Assembly: GCA_011526105.1 (NCBI GenBank)
Contig: WYAZ01000138.1
Coordinates: 1-39,695 of the forward strand
Source of the DNA: Deltaproteobacteria bacterium
Lineage (GTDB): Bacteria > Myxococcota > Kuafuiibacteriia > Kuafuiibacteriales > Kuafuiibacteriaceae
Length of the DNA: 39,695 bases
Direction: 5' to 3'
This document shows positions 9,622 to 17,338 of the stretch, piece after piece; positions within the stretch are counted from its first letter, which is position 1; every line of letters starts with the position of its first letter. Under the pieces are notes generated by a model. The model was not told the DNA's origin, made no database searches, and worked only from the letters and a program-made list of their open reading frames with translations. Both the position numbers and the translations under genes were made by a program.

Positions 9622-10551
9622 ATGAATTCGCTGGTCCTCCTCCTGGCCCTCTCGGTCGGCGCCGAGGAACGGGAACTCGTCGATCGCGTCGTCGCGATCG
9701 TTAACGACGACGTGGTCACCTGGTCGGAGCTGCAGCTCGCCATCGGTCCGTACCTCGAAGCTCAAGGCCACGAGGCGAAGCGCGAACAGCTTCAGAAAGA
9801 CGCCCTCGATCAGCTGATCTCGGACCGGCTCCTGAATCAGCAGGTGGCCGAGGCGAAGATCAGCGTCGAAGACGATGAGCTCGAGCGCGCGATGGACGAC
9901 ATCTGTCGCCAGAACAACATCACCCGCGAGCAGCTCGCGCAGGCGGTCGAGTCCCGCGGCGTCTCCATGGGCCAATACCAAGAAGACCTGAAGCGGCAAC
10001 TGGTGCGGCTCAAGCTCGTGGATATCAAAGTCCGAAGCCGAGTGGTGGTCCCCGAGGCAGACATCCGCCAGGAGTACGACGCGGAGAACGCGCTCGAGAC
10101 CAGACAGGAGCTCATCCAGCTCCGTCACCTGTTCTTCCGCTACGGGGAAGGGGCCTCCGAGGCCGAGACCGCACGCGTCATGGAGCGAGCCAAGGCGTCT
10201 CGAAGCCGGGTCGTCAGCGGAGAGAGCTTTGCCGAGGTCGCAAAGCAGGTCAGCGAGGGCCCGACCGCGGCGAGCGGCGGCGACCTCGGGGAGATGCAGG
10301 AAGGAAGCCTCCTTCCCGAGCTGGCCAAAGCTTTGAAGGGCATGAAGGAAGGCCAGCTCTCGCAGCCCATCGTTACCCCCAACGGCATCCACATCGTCCT
10401 GCTCGAAGGCCGAAGGCAACAAGAGCCCGAGAGCTACGAGACGAAGAAGACGAAGATCTACCAGCGCCTCTACCAGCAAGAAGTCGACCGGCAGATGCGC
10501 GTCTGGGTGGACGAGCTGCGAGCGCAAGCCGCGGTCGAGATCAAGCTCTAG
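9622..10551 (+). CDS. surA: SurA-like periplasmic chaperone/peptidyl-prolyl isomerase (third of three)
   Basis: 309-aa protein with the classic SurA N-domain opening (ELVDRVVAIVNDDVVTWSEL), a long helical chaperone module (YQEDLKRQLVRLKLVDIKVR) and one parvulin domain at about 165-275 (RHLFFRYGEG, ASGGDLGEMQEGSLLPEL, PIVTPNGIHIVLLEGR). E. coli SurA has two rotamase domains; this one has a single copy. The N-terminal hydrophobic segment is short and lacks a basic n-region, so export depends on a weak predicted signal. It lies 9 nt behind the second PpiC-type gene, in the same operon. The symbol is assigned by domain pattern, not by proven orthology. Confidence 0.85.
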   Translation: MNSLVLLLALSVGAEERELVDRVVAIVNDDVVTWSELQLAIGPYLEAQGHEAKREQLQKDALDQLISDRLLNQQVAEAKISVEDDELERAMDDICRQNNITREQLAQAVESRGVSMGQYQEDLKRQLVRLKLVDIKVRSRVVVPEADIRQEYDAENALETRQELIQLRHLFFRYGEGASEAETARVMERAKASRSRVVSGESFAEVAKQVSEGPTAASGGDLGEMQEGSLLPELAKALKGMKEGQLSQPIVTPNGIHIVLLEGRRQQEPESYETKKTKIYQRLYQQEVDRQMRVWVDELRAQAAVEIKL

Positions 10552-10569
10552 AGAGTCTCGAGCGACGCC

Positions 10570-11226
10570 TCAAACGCCGAGACGAGCCCAGCGCTCCCTA
10601 GCACTGCCCGCTCGCTGGCACTCGAACCCACCTTTCGTGGCCACATCCGCCAGATGAGCGCCGAACAAGGCGCTTGGACCGGTCGGCACCCAGATCTCGA
10701 GCGCCCACAAATCGGGGCTCGACCCCACCCAAGCGAGCAGCCCCCGGTTCTGCGGGTCCGAGAGGCGCAGGCAGAACCGCGCGGTCAGCGCCTCGGGCCC
10801 GTCTCCTGTGAGCTCGGGGGCGGAGGAGACGCCGGCTTCGAGCATCTCGCGCTTGACCGCCGGAGGGCTCGCCGCCGGGTGGTGGAGGCGAAAGGACAGG
10901 TCCAAAGCCTCGTTGTTGGCGTGGTCGAGGAGCTCCGGTTCGAGGCGACCGCTCTTGTTGAGTGCGATCAGTCGCAGCCGGTCTGCGAGTCGCTTGCGCT
11001 CGCGTTCGTCTCCAAGCAGGAACTCGAGGTACACATCCAGCTTCTCCAGCGCGCTGTTTGTGGCCTTGGTTCGTTCGGTGAGCTTGGGTGTGGCGCGAAG
11101 CAGCGGCGGGCCAAAACCCACTTGATAACTCGCCACCCATGAGTGCGTGACGGTCGCTCGAAGCATGCGCCCGAGATCCTCGGGCGCGCGACCCACGAGC
11201 GCGAAGACCTCGAGGGCCTGGCTCAA
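10570..11226 (-). CDS. Conserved-looking protein of unknown function, coupled to the transglutaminase-like gene
   Basis: 218-aa soluble protein, unrecognised. The apparent start is TTG overlapping the TGA of the upstream transglutaminase-like gene, so translation is probably coupled. The central part is helical and charged (TERTKATNSALEKLDVYLEF), and the C-terminal half is beta-rich with Trp residues (WVGSSPDLWALEIWVPTG). It is the last gene of a compact minus-strand block (NFACT-DedA-transglutaminase-unknown). It ends 18 nt from the convergent surA-like stop, with no strong hairpin between. No signal peptide or membrane segment is evident. Confidence 0.75.
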   Translation of the reverse strand: MSQALEVFALVGRAPEDLGRMLRATVTHSWVASYQVGFGPPLLRATPKLTERTKATNSALEKLDVYLEFLLGDERERKRLADRLRLIALNKSGRLEPELLDHANNEALDLSFRLHHPAASPPAVKREMLEAGVSSAPELTGDGPEALTARFCLRLSDPQNRGLLAWVGSSPDLWALEIWVPTGPSALFGAHLADVATKGGFECQRAGSARERWARLGV

Positions 11227-12704
11227 TGCACGACCTTCTTGCCCGTGAGCGTCGTGTGGGAAACGACCTCGAGCTGTAGATCGCCGAAGAGTTCGGCGGC
11301 CGCGACCCCGGCCTCGCGCAGACCTTCTGCGTCCGAGAGGCCCTCGGTGAATTTGACGTGCGTGGGATCAGCCAAGTCCTGACCGAAGGTGGGGTCCATG
11401 GCGACCCAGCCCGCGCTGCCGAGCCAGACTTCAACCCACTCGTGATAGCCGAAGCCGCCGTCCTCACCGCCCACGTAGACCAGCCCGGTCACGAGACGGG
11501 TCGGTAGACCGGCGATCTTCGCGAGCGCGCTGAACAGGACCGCGTGTTCCGTGCAGTCGCCCTCCTTCTGAGTGAGGGCTTCGATGGCGCTCGAGAAGGC
11601 CTTTCCGAGACTCTTTCTCGTGATGTGCCCATACACGAAGGTGTTGATCGCTCGCGCGGCGGCGAAGGGATCTTTGGCGCCCGCCACCGCTTTCTTCGAG
11701 GCCTCGACCAGACGGGGATCCTCGATGGGCTCATACGGCGTACCGCCGAGATAACGCGCGAGCTCCGCGGTCTTCTTGGGCCAGGCCACACCCGCCGGGG
11801 GAGCCACTGGCGTGCCGATCTCGAGCCGCACCCGACCGCGCTTCACATGAACCTTCTTTTGTCGCGAGTCGAGGATGGGTGCGGGGGTTCGTCCCGAGCG
11901 CGAGATGAGATCGACGACCACAGACCTCAGCGTCTCTCCGCGCGGAAGCTGAGCATGGCTCGAGAGGCGAGAGGCGGTGAAGATGTCGGTCGGGTCTACG
12001 CCCGCGACGGCCTTTTCGCGCGTCGTGAGGACAAACTCGGCGCCCAAACGCTCGACCTTGGTCGAGATCGTGCGACCGCCCTGCACGCGCTCACTGCTCG
12101 TCAGCTGTCCCATCTTGCTCTCGAGCACGAAGATGGGCGGCTTCGAGGTTGTGTCGATCGACTTGACCGCGATCGAGTACTCCTGAATGGCGGCCTCCTC
12201 CTCTACGATCGTTCGACCCTTGACCGAGTACCCCTTCGCAAGCGCGTTCTTGTGAAGAGCGTCGAGATTGGTGGCGAGCGCAAGTCCGGGCTCGAGCGGG
12301 ATGCGGTGCTGAGTCATCGAACCGCCGACGTTCATCGTGATGAGCAGCACGTCGCCCTCGCGACGGCCCTCCACCACTCGTTCGGCCCCACCCTCGGTGC
12401 GTACGTGCCGGAACTTCAGCGGCGCGCCCTCGGGTGTACACCATGCCTCGGTGTGCGACTCCATGCGGATGACGTGGTCTTGCCGTTTGACGGTGATGAG
12501 GGAGGTGCGCGCAGCATACAGCGCGGGCTTCCCGTCGAGCTCGACGACGGTGTCCACAGCGTGCAGAAAGCCCACTTTGCTGCCGTGAAAGCGGAAGTCG
12601 TACCAGCTGTCGCTCGCCTCGGGTTTGGCGGTGGCCGTCTCGGCCGCGGCGAAGAGCAGCGCGGCAAGAAGTGCCGGGATGAGGTGATGGTGGGCAGGTC
12701 TCAC
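11223..12704 (-). CDS. Exported transglutaminase-like (cysteine-protease fold) protein
   Basis: 493-aa protein if started at the GTG at 12704, which gives a short signal peptide (HLIPALLAALLFAAAETATA). The open frame extends upstream to 12884, but that part overlaps the DedA gene and is Arg/Ser-rich shadow. The N-terminal ~330 residues are beta-rich and unrecognised. The C-terminal domain is transglutaminase-like, with the triad visible as EGDCTEHA (Cys 384), GYHEWVEVW (His 421) and WVAMDPTFG (Asp 437). Such bacterial domains act as proteases, amidases or crosslinkers in the envelope; the substrate here is unknown. It starts 13 nt behind the DedA stop, within the same operon. Confidence 0.88.
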   Translation of the reverse strand: MRPAHHHLIPALLAALLFAAAETATAKPEASDSWYDFRFHGSKVGFLHAVDTVVELDGKPALYAARTSLITVKRQDHVIRMESHTEAWCTPEGAPLKFRHVRTEGGAERVVEGRREGDVLLITMNVGGSMTQHRIPLEPGLALATNLDALHKNALAKGYSVKGRTIVEEEAAIQEYSIAVKSIDTTSKPPIFVLESKMGQLTSSERVQGGRTISTKVERLGAEFVLTTREKAVAGVDPTDIFTASRLSSHAQLPRGETLRSVVVDLISRSGRTPAPILDSRQKKVHVKRGRVRLEIGTPVAPPAGVAWPKKTAELARYLGGTPYEPIEDPRLVEASKKAVAGAKDPFAAARAINTFVYGHITRKSLGKAFSSAIEALTQKEGDCTEHAVLFSALAKIAGLPTRLVTGLVYVGGEDGGFGYHEWVEVWLGSAGWVAMDPTFGQDLADPTHVKFTEGLSDAEGLREAGVAAAELFGDLQLEVVSHTTLTGKKVVH

Positions 12705-12717
12705 GGGAAGCAGCCTA

Positions 12718-13332
12718 TCACGGGGTTTGGGGCCGTCGACGCCGAAGTCTCCACGCAAGGAGCCCGATCGCAGCGAGCAGCCCGAAACCCACAGTCTGGT
12801 AGACGCCCAGGACCTGCTCGATCTTCTCCCAGTTGTCCCCGAGCAGCACCCCGAGCGTGAGCAGCGCCGAAGACCACAGCACACTGGAGACCAGTCCCAA
12901 TAGGAGCGTCTTCATGATGGGCAGTCTTGCCGCCCCCGCGGCGAGAAAGGTCGCGGCACGGATGCCCGGCAAGGCGCGGTTGATGGCGATCACCCAGAGC
13001 CCGTACTTCCGGAACGCCTCGAAGAAGCGGTCGATGGATCCCCGGCCGGTGAGTCGTTCGAGCAGCCGACCACCCCGGAGGCTCCCTCGCGCATCCACGA
13101 GCAGGTGACCGATCCAATAGCTGATGGCCGACCCGAGAAAGCCACCCCCCACCACCGCGGCGAGCACGGCCGGGAACGACCACTGACCGGCGATGACCAG
13201 CAGCGCGCCGGCCACGATGAGCAGATCCGCGGGAAACGGAGGCACGAGGTACTCGAGCGCCGAGGCCACGACGAGGATCACGAGTGTCCAGCCGCCTGGG
13301 TTCCCCCGAATCAGCTCGAGCGCGGTCTCCAC
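12718..13332 (-). CDS. DedA/SNARE-associated (VTT) family membrane protein
   Basis: 204-aa integral membrane protein with a GTG start. Hydrophobic segments lie near residues 15-35, 38-65, 130-165 and 172-195. The DedA hallmark is clear: FRKYGLWVIAINRALPGIR then AATFLAAGAARLPIMK, holding the conserved Arg-x-x-Pro-x-x-Arg and Ala-Gly residues, preceded by a re-entrant-like region with acidic and Pro residues (LEYLVPPFPADLLIVAGALL). DedA proteins are transporters or scramblases, including undecaprenyl-phosphate and phospholipid flippases. The substrate cannot be told here. It is 9 nt behind the NFACT gene. Confidence 0.92.
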   Translation of the reverse strand: METALELIRGNPGGWTLVILVVASALEYLVPPFPADLLIVAGALLVIAGQWSFPAVLAAVVGGGFLGSAISYWIGHLLVDARGSLRGGRLLERLTGRGSIDRFFEAFRKYGLWVIAINRALPGIRAATFLAAGAARLPIMKTLLLGLVSSVLWSSALLTLGVLLGDNWEKIEQVLGVYQTVGFGLLAAIGLLAWRLRRRRPQTP

Positions 13333-13341
13333 GGATCTCTT

Positions 13342-14688
13342 CTACTTCTTTTCGGGGTTCAGGAGACGCTGGAGTCGCGGCGGCTCGACCTGAAGCCAGA
13401 GGGTCTTCTCCTTCGACAGAGAGACGAGACCCGGGGCGGTCCCCTTGAGCTTCTTGACGTAGCGAGCCTCGGTGTAGATCACCTCCGCCTTGGCTTCGTG
13501 GCGAGCGTCGGAGAAGTGAACGGCGAGGTGTGCGGCGTCGAGGAGCGCCTCTTGGAGGATGGGCTCGTCCTTGTTGCGTCGAAGGAGCACGTGTGACCCG
13601 GGCACCCCGCGCGCGTGGAGCCAGAGATCGCTCCCCTTGGCCGAAGCAAAGGTCAGGCGATCATTCTCCGCCGCCCCTTTCCCGACTCGGATCTCGGCCC
13701 CACCCGCGGAGACGAATCGCCGGGACCAGCGGTCGATGGGGGCCGGTGCCTTCTCCTTGCGGCGCGCGCGCCTGCTCGAGTCCTCGGGGCCCTGCCCCAA
13801 CGCCGATGCGCCCGCGTCGAGGGCCTCCGGATCGGCGCGCTCGATGCGCTCGATGCGGCCGCGCAACTCGAGCAGCTGAGCTTCGACCTCGGTCATTCGA
13901 GCCGACACCTGCGGGAGCCCTCGCTCGGCCTTCTTGGCCTTCTGAAACCAGCGCTCCATCTGTCGCTTGGGCTCCAGACTGGGGTCGAGCGAGAGCAGGG
14001 CCGGCGCCCCGGTCAGCCAGTCGTGGACCTCCACTTGGTGGGCCCCTCGCCGAACACGGCCCAGGGTCGACTTCAGAAGTTCGGCTCGATGACGCAGGGG
14101 GAGGAGCCCTTCGAGCTTGCTGCGGTCATCCTCGATTCGGCTCAGGAGCCGGCGAAGCTTCTTCTCCTGCGCTCGGAGCGGTTGGAGCAGAGCCAACCGC
14201 AACCGCTCGTGACGCTCACCCCGATCTCGCGCACCGTACTCGGCCGCGAGGCGCGCGTTGTCGGGAAAATGCGCGGGGATCTCCGTACTCCGAGAGGGCA
14301 ACTCGAGCCCCTCATCCACCTCGATGGCGTCGATCTGGAGTGCGTCCTTCCGAGGATGGAAGCGAACGGCGAGCCGAGTGCCAGGAACGAGCACATCAAC
14401 CCCCGCGCCGACGGCTTCGAGGTGGAGGAGCGGCCGACCCGAGAGCCGCTTCCTCAGGAGTTCCTGAAGAGAGCCACCCGGCACGAGTCGGCTCGGCCTC
14501 TGGTCGACCAAGTGGATCCGACCGAAGCCCGGACGCGCGGACAAGAGAAGTCGAAGGGTGCGACCCGGACACCGGAGCTCGAGGACGATCTCGCGAACGT
14601 CGACGACGTCGATCCTCTGGATCCGAGCGCCGAGGATCGGCAAGAGCTCGGAGACGATCCCTTCAGTGCGCTCGGACGAGATACTCAC
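13342..14688 (-). CDS. NFACT family protein (RqcH/FbpA/Rqc2-like), short N-domain
   Basis: 448-aa cytosolic protein. A reduced NFACT-N-like domain spans about 1-150, followed by a long coiled-coil/middle region (about 165-310: LLQPLRAQEKKLRRLLSRIE, then VEVHDWLTGAPALLSLDPSL). The NFACT-R (DUF814) domain covers about 330-435 (GSDLWLHARGVPGSHVLLRR, LDAAHLAVHFSDAR, VKKLKGTAPGLVSL). Canonical RqcH-type proteins bind obstructed large ribosomal subunits with tRNA-Ala and add Ala tails. Typical members exceed 550 aa, so the N-domain here is shorter by about 100 residues and tailing activity is not assured. The GTG start lies a few nt behind the terminator of the histone-like gene, leaving no obvious space for a leader. 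It is probably first gene of the NFACT-DedA-transglutaminase operon. Confidence 0.88.
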   Translation of the reverse strand: MSISSERTEGIVSELLPILGARIQRIDVVDVREIVLELRCPGRTLRLLLSARPGFGRIHLVDQRPSRLVPGGSLQELLRKRLSGRPLLHLEAVGAGVDVLVPGTRLAVRFHPRKDALQIDAIEVDEGLELPSRSTEIPAHFPDNARLAAEYGARDRGERHERLRLALLQPLRAQEKKLRRLLSRIEDDRSKLEGLLPLRHRAELLKSTLGRVRRGAHQVEVHDWLTGAPALLSLDPSLEPKRQMERWFQKAKKAERGLPQVSARMTEVEAQLLELRGRIERIERADPEALDAGASALGQGPEDSSRRARRKEKAPAPIDRWSRRFVSAGGAEIRVGKGAAENDRLTFASAKGSDLWLHARGVPGSHVLLRRNKDEPILQEALLDAAHLAVHFSDARHEAKAEVIYTEARYVKKLKGTAPGLVSLSKEKTLWLQVEPPRLQRLLNPEKK

Positions 14689-14690
14689 GT

Positions 14691-14730
14691 TAAAAAGGAA
14701 CGGCCCGCCTCAGGAAACCTGGGCGGGCCG
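14691..14730 (-). terminator. Strong intrinsic terminator of the histone-like gene
   Basis: A 13-bp GC-rich stem with one bulged base (CGGCCCGCC/GGCGGGCCG plus CAGG/CCTG) and an AAA loop is followed on the minus strand by TTCCTTTTTA. It lies 40 nt after the stop of the lysine-repeat gene and immediately before the NFACT start. Confidence 0.9.
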
Positions 14731-14769
14731 TAAACGGGCTCAAAACCTACTGGCAGAGCCCTTCTAGCA

Positions 14770-15000
14770 CTAGGCCGCGGGCTTAACAGTCGCCGGCTTC
14801 TTCTTCTTCGCGCGACGCTTCTTGGCCTTCTTCTTGGTGGCCTTCTTCTTGGTGGCCTTCTTCTTAGTGCCCTTCTTCTTGGCGGCCTTCTTCTTGCCAG
14901 CCTTCTTCTTCCTGGTGGCCTTCTTCTTGGTGCCCTTCTTCTTGGCAGCCTTCTTCTTGCCGGCCTTCTTCTTCTTGGTTGCTTTCTTTTTCGTTGCCAT
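14770..15000 (-). CDS. Lysine-rich histone H1/HC2-like DNA-binding protein
   Basis: 76-aa, extremely basic protein made almost wholly of Lys, Ala, Gly and Thr (KKKA, KKAGKKKAAKKKGT units) with a short C-terminal tail KPATVKPAA. Composition matches bacterial histone H1-like/AlgP-C-terminal and chlamydial HC2-type proteins, which bind nucleic acid non-specifically and affect nucleoid compaction. It has its own good promoter, a short leader with a hairpin, an AGAGGT ribosome-binding site 5 nt before the ATG, and a strong terminator, so it looks like an autonomous, well-expressed single-gene unit. The internal 63-bp repeat makes its length prone to change. Function is inferred from composition only. 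Confidence 0.85.
   Translation of the reverse strand: MATKKKATKKKKAGKKKAAKKKGTKKKATRKKKAGKKKAAKKKGTKKKATKKKATKKKAKKRRAKKKKPATVKPAA
14851..14976 (-). repeat. 63-bp tandem repeat (two copies) inside the histone-like gene
   Basis: Two adjacent 63-bp units (14851-14913 and 14914-14976) differ at only a few positions. They encode a 21-residue module built of KKKA-type pentads. The unit itself is built from 15-bp sub-repeats, so slippage is likely. Confidence 0.85.
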
Positions 15001-15021
15001 CCTGAACCTCTAAATTCTCAT

Positions 15022-15038
15022 CGCCTCTCCGTGAGGCG
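15022..15038 (-). promoter_or_regulatory. Hairpin in the 5' leader of the histone-like gene
   Basis: A 6-bp perfect stem (CGCCTC/GAGGCG) with a 5-nt loop lies in the short leader between the predicted -10 box and the ribosome-binding site. It could stabilise or regulate the mRNA. The spacing leaves the AGAGGT site free. Confidence 0.5.
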
Positions 15039-15050
15039 GAAAGTGAATGC

Positions 15051-15079
15051 ACTGTACGAACGCACTGGAGCGTTGTCAA
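15051..15079 (-). promoter_or_regulatory. Sigma-70-like promoter of the histone-like gene
   Basis: On the minus strand a perfect -35 TTGACA (15074-15079) is separated by 17 nt from TACAGT (15051-15056), a 4/6 match to the -10 consensus. Transcription would start near 15044, giving a leader of about 44 nt. It is one of the best consensus promoters seen in the window. Confidence 0.75.
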
Positions 15080-15105
15080 CAAGTGGACGCATTGATCGCA
15101 CATTG

Positions 15106-15163
15106 TCGCGCGCGCTCGAGTCGACGCTCGATTCGACGCTCGAGCCGACTCGAGCGCGCGCGA
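15106..15163. repeat. Long inverted repeat upstream of the histone-like promoter
   Basis: An 18-bp perfect arm (starts TCGCGCGCGCTCGAG) extends to 24-26 bp with one 2-nt bulge, around an 8-nt loop. A second imperfect palindrome with similar TCGATCGCGCGC words follows at 15198-15228. Neither has a T-tract. They separate the histone-like promoter from the decayed acyl-CoA dehydrogenase end. Possible roles are protein binding or cruciform formation; no function is shown. Confidence 0.7.
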
Positions 15164-15253
15164 TGGATGATGCGCGATGAACTCAGTCGCCGAGCAGTCG
15201 ATCGCGCGCGCTCGGAGCGCTCGATCGAGACCTCGCGAAAGCTCCGGAAGTGT

Positions 15254-15729
15254 TCAAAAAGCCTCCATGAAATCAAACAAGCGCTTCGCGATGACGAACA
15301 CTGGATCTGACCGCTGCCTTCGAAGATGTCGCACACCTTCGCGTCTCGGGACCTCTTCTCCACGAGTGCATCCCGATGATGGCCGGCCGCACCCATGATC
15401 TCGACGGCGTCGATGGTCGCGACCGATGCCCAAGGCCATGACCGCGACCAGAGGCCGCGTGTTGTCGAAGGCCTTCATTGCGGTGAGAAAGCCCTGCTTG
15501 TCCTCGTACCCTCCCTCCCCGCCGAGCCGATGCTCTGCCGGCGCCCGACAGTCCTCGAAGGCCAGCTCCGCGCGAGCGAGACCCCCATCGCCTGCAGCTT
15601 CGGGAGCAGCTCGCCCGGAAAGCCACCGGCGCGATCCGCCTCGAGGGATGCCTCGCGGAGCTCTGTATCGACCGGCCACCGGAGCATCTGTTGGATGTCT
15701 CGTTGACGGCCCGTGAGCACGGATTCCAT
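15254..15729 (-). pseudogene. Decayed acyl-CoA dehydrogenase, copy 2
   Basis: Remnants of one acyl-CoA dehydrogenase lie in order but in different frames. An N-terminal piece begins at an ATG at 15729 (ELREASLEADRAGGFPGEL, PKLQAMGV) behind a strong purine-rich site. The frame then shifts to a mid-domain piece (LAFEDCRAPAEHRLGGEGG, FLTAMKAFDNTRPLVAVMA). The C-terminal piece follows in two frames (RRDAKVCDIFEGSGQIQ-like; AKRLFDFMEAF ending at 15254). About 480 bp remain of the usual ~1150 bp, so the flavin-binding middle is deleted. These enzymes oxidise acyl-CoA in beta-oxidation using FAD. This copy cannot make a working enzyme. Confidence 0.85.
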
Positions 15730-15734
15730 GGGTC

Positions 15735-16510
15735 GTCCCCCCTTGGAGGATGGAGGTCTCAACCTCGGTCGTCGGCCCGCCCTCTCGGAGGCTCGGCGCT
15801 GGGGTTCCAGAGATCGCCGCTCGACCGACGAGCAGATCGGCGGTCGAGCGATGCATGGCGTAGGACATGTGGGTCTGGGCGTCGCGCATCCACTTCTACG
15901 CTGGATGGTCCTCGACGTATCCCGCGCCCCCGAGCACCTGCTGCGCTCCATCGGCGATGCGCATCGCGCATTCTTGGTACGCCGCGATGGCCATGGCGCA
16001 CAGCTTCGGCGCGTCTAGCCTCTGTGGTCGATCGCATAGGCGACTCGATGAACCATCGCTCGCATCGCCTCAATCTCGATCGCGGCTTCGGCGAACAGAA
16101 AGGCCGAGGCCTTCGACTCCGCGACTCGCTTTCCGCAGGCTCGACGCTCGGAAGCATGAGCGAGGTCGAAGGCCGCCCGAGAGCGGCCGAGCTCTCGCGC
16201 CGGCCTCGAAGTGCTCGTCGCCTCCCGAGAGACGAGCCTCTTCGGGGGCTCGGACATCTTCGAAGCGACGACGCACCGGAGCGCCGCCGCGAGACCGAGC
16301 ACTTCGAGGCCGGGCTGGAGCCCGAGCTCCCTCGCGCAGAAGCACCAACAATCGACACCACACCGTCAGGGTGCGCTGGCCCGTCGAGCTTCCGATCGGT
16401 GAGGGCACCTCGGAGAGAACGAGCTGGGCCCGCGTCAGCTTGGACACGAGCACTTCGAAGCCCGAGCGCCCATGGGTCTCGCCCTCTCGAGGGTGGGTCT
16501 GAGGCGGTTT
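15735..16510 (-). pseudogene. Decayed acyl-CoA dehydrogenase, copy 1
   Basis: A second, upstream acyl-CoA dehydrogenase remnant is readable only by switching frames. The pieces in order are: LGLQPGLEVLGLAAALRC; then FEDVRAPEEARLSGGDEHFE; then LGRSRAAFDLAHASERRACG with AFLFAEAAIEIEAMRAMVHR; then LDAPKLCAMAIAAYQECAM with QQVLGGAGYVEDHPAQKWMR-type C-terminal helices. Conserved family blocks are recognisable, but at least three frame changes and loss of the N-terminal domain show inactivation. The upstream limit (~16510) is approximate. Positions 16511-16742 hold nothing I recognise. The tandem arrangement with copy 2 suggests a former beta-oxidation operon. Confidence 0.8.
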
Positions 16511-16742
16511 TCGGAGGGCGACCGAGCAGCGTTGCGGATCGGAACGAGATCTTCGCTCGTCGGAAACGCGAGCCTCCTTTTCATCTCGAGCTGTTAGACC
16601 ACTCGTGAGGACTCCAGCCACACGCTCTGAATGCGGCGTGTGACTTGGAAGTCAGTAGTTATTCAGCGGACTTGGGCGTCGGTCGAAGACAGCCGAACAA
16701 GAAGTTTTCAACTATTTAAAGAATGGGAGAACAGAGACGGAC

Positions 16743-17318
16743 TCAGCCGGTGGGCAAGAGTCGGTCGACGAAGCTGGCAACCAAGGTCGAGGGCGAGGTT
16801 TCTTCGACGCAGAGGTCGTAGCGCAACGAGAGCCGTTCCCGCAGACGGTCCAGGATTTCTCTCGGAGATTCAGAGGGTTGGATAACGACCGCGAAGAGCT
16901 CTCCCTCGAACGCGACCGCAAGTCGGCGTTCGTGGCGCCCTCGTTCTGGGCTCGCCTGGCCCGAAAGCTCGAATCCGCCCAGGTGACGCCTCAGCCGGAG
17001 CCCGGGGTCGTCGACCCGCGCGAACAGAAGGAGAGGCCCACTGGGTTGGGAGAGCGAACCCCGCCTGGTGTTCGACGGAGGGTGGCGCTCCCGGATCGAA
17101 TGAAGATAGAGGCTGCTGAGGCGTCCGGCCGCAGGAAGGCTGGATGGAGGCGCCTCGGGGTTTATCGGAGGGTCGACGGCCGGTTCGCCATCGGAAGCGT
17201 CGTCCTCGCGCGTTTCCGTCCGGCTCACGAGCCGGCCCCTCACTCTTCGTCCAACGGCCTGAACATCCACTCGAGTGGGCTCGTCCTGGAGCTGTATTTC
17301 GAGTTGTGCCGCTGACAT
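16743..17318 (-). CDS. Hypothetical protein with palindromic operator-like site upstream
   Basis: 191-aa protein, unrecognised. The first ~70 residues are polar and low-complexity (ETREDDASDGEPAVDPPINP), perhaps disordered. The C-terminal ~60 residues look globular (LAVAFEGELFAVVIQPSESP, REILDRLRERLSLRYDLCVE). It starts at an ATG with a GGGCGGAG-type site, and its upstream 115 bp hold a perfect 16-bp palindrome plus a partial copy, so it seems to have its own regulated promoter. It stands next to the decayed acyl-CoA dehydrogenase genes, but no functional link is visible. Coding status is moderately supported. Confidence 0.55.
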   Translation of the reverse strand: MSAAQLEIQLQDEPTRVDVQAVGRRVRGRLVSRTETREDDASDGEPAVDPPINPEAPPSSLPAAGRLSSLYLHSIRERHPPSNTRRGSLSQPSGPLLLFARVDDPGLRLRRHLGGFELSGQASPERGRHERRLAVAFEGELFAVVIQPSESPREILDRLRERLSLRYDLCVEETSPSTLVASFVDRLLPTG

Positions 17319-17338
17319 GGCTCCGCCCGCCGGAGAGA

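Noticed and set aside
12705-12884. N-terminal extension of the transglutaminase-like frame
   Set aside because: It overlaps the DedA gene and is Arg/Ser/Cys-rich shadow sequence; the GTG at 12704 gives a signal peptide directly.
14822-15013. Plus-strand frame coding a Phe/Leu/Ala repeat peptide
   Set aside because: It is the antisense reading of the KKKA repeat; the minus-strand gene has a promoter, ribosome-binding site and terminator.
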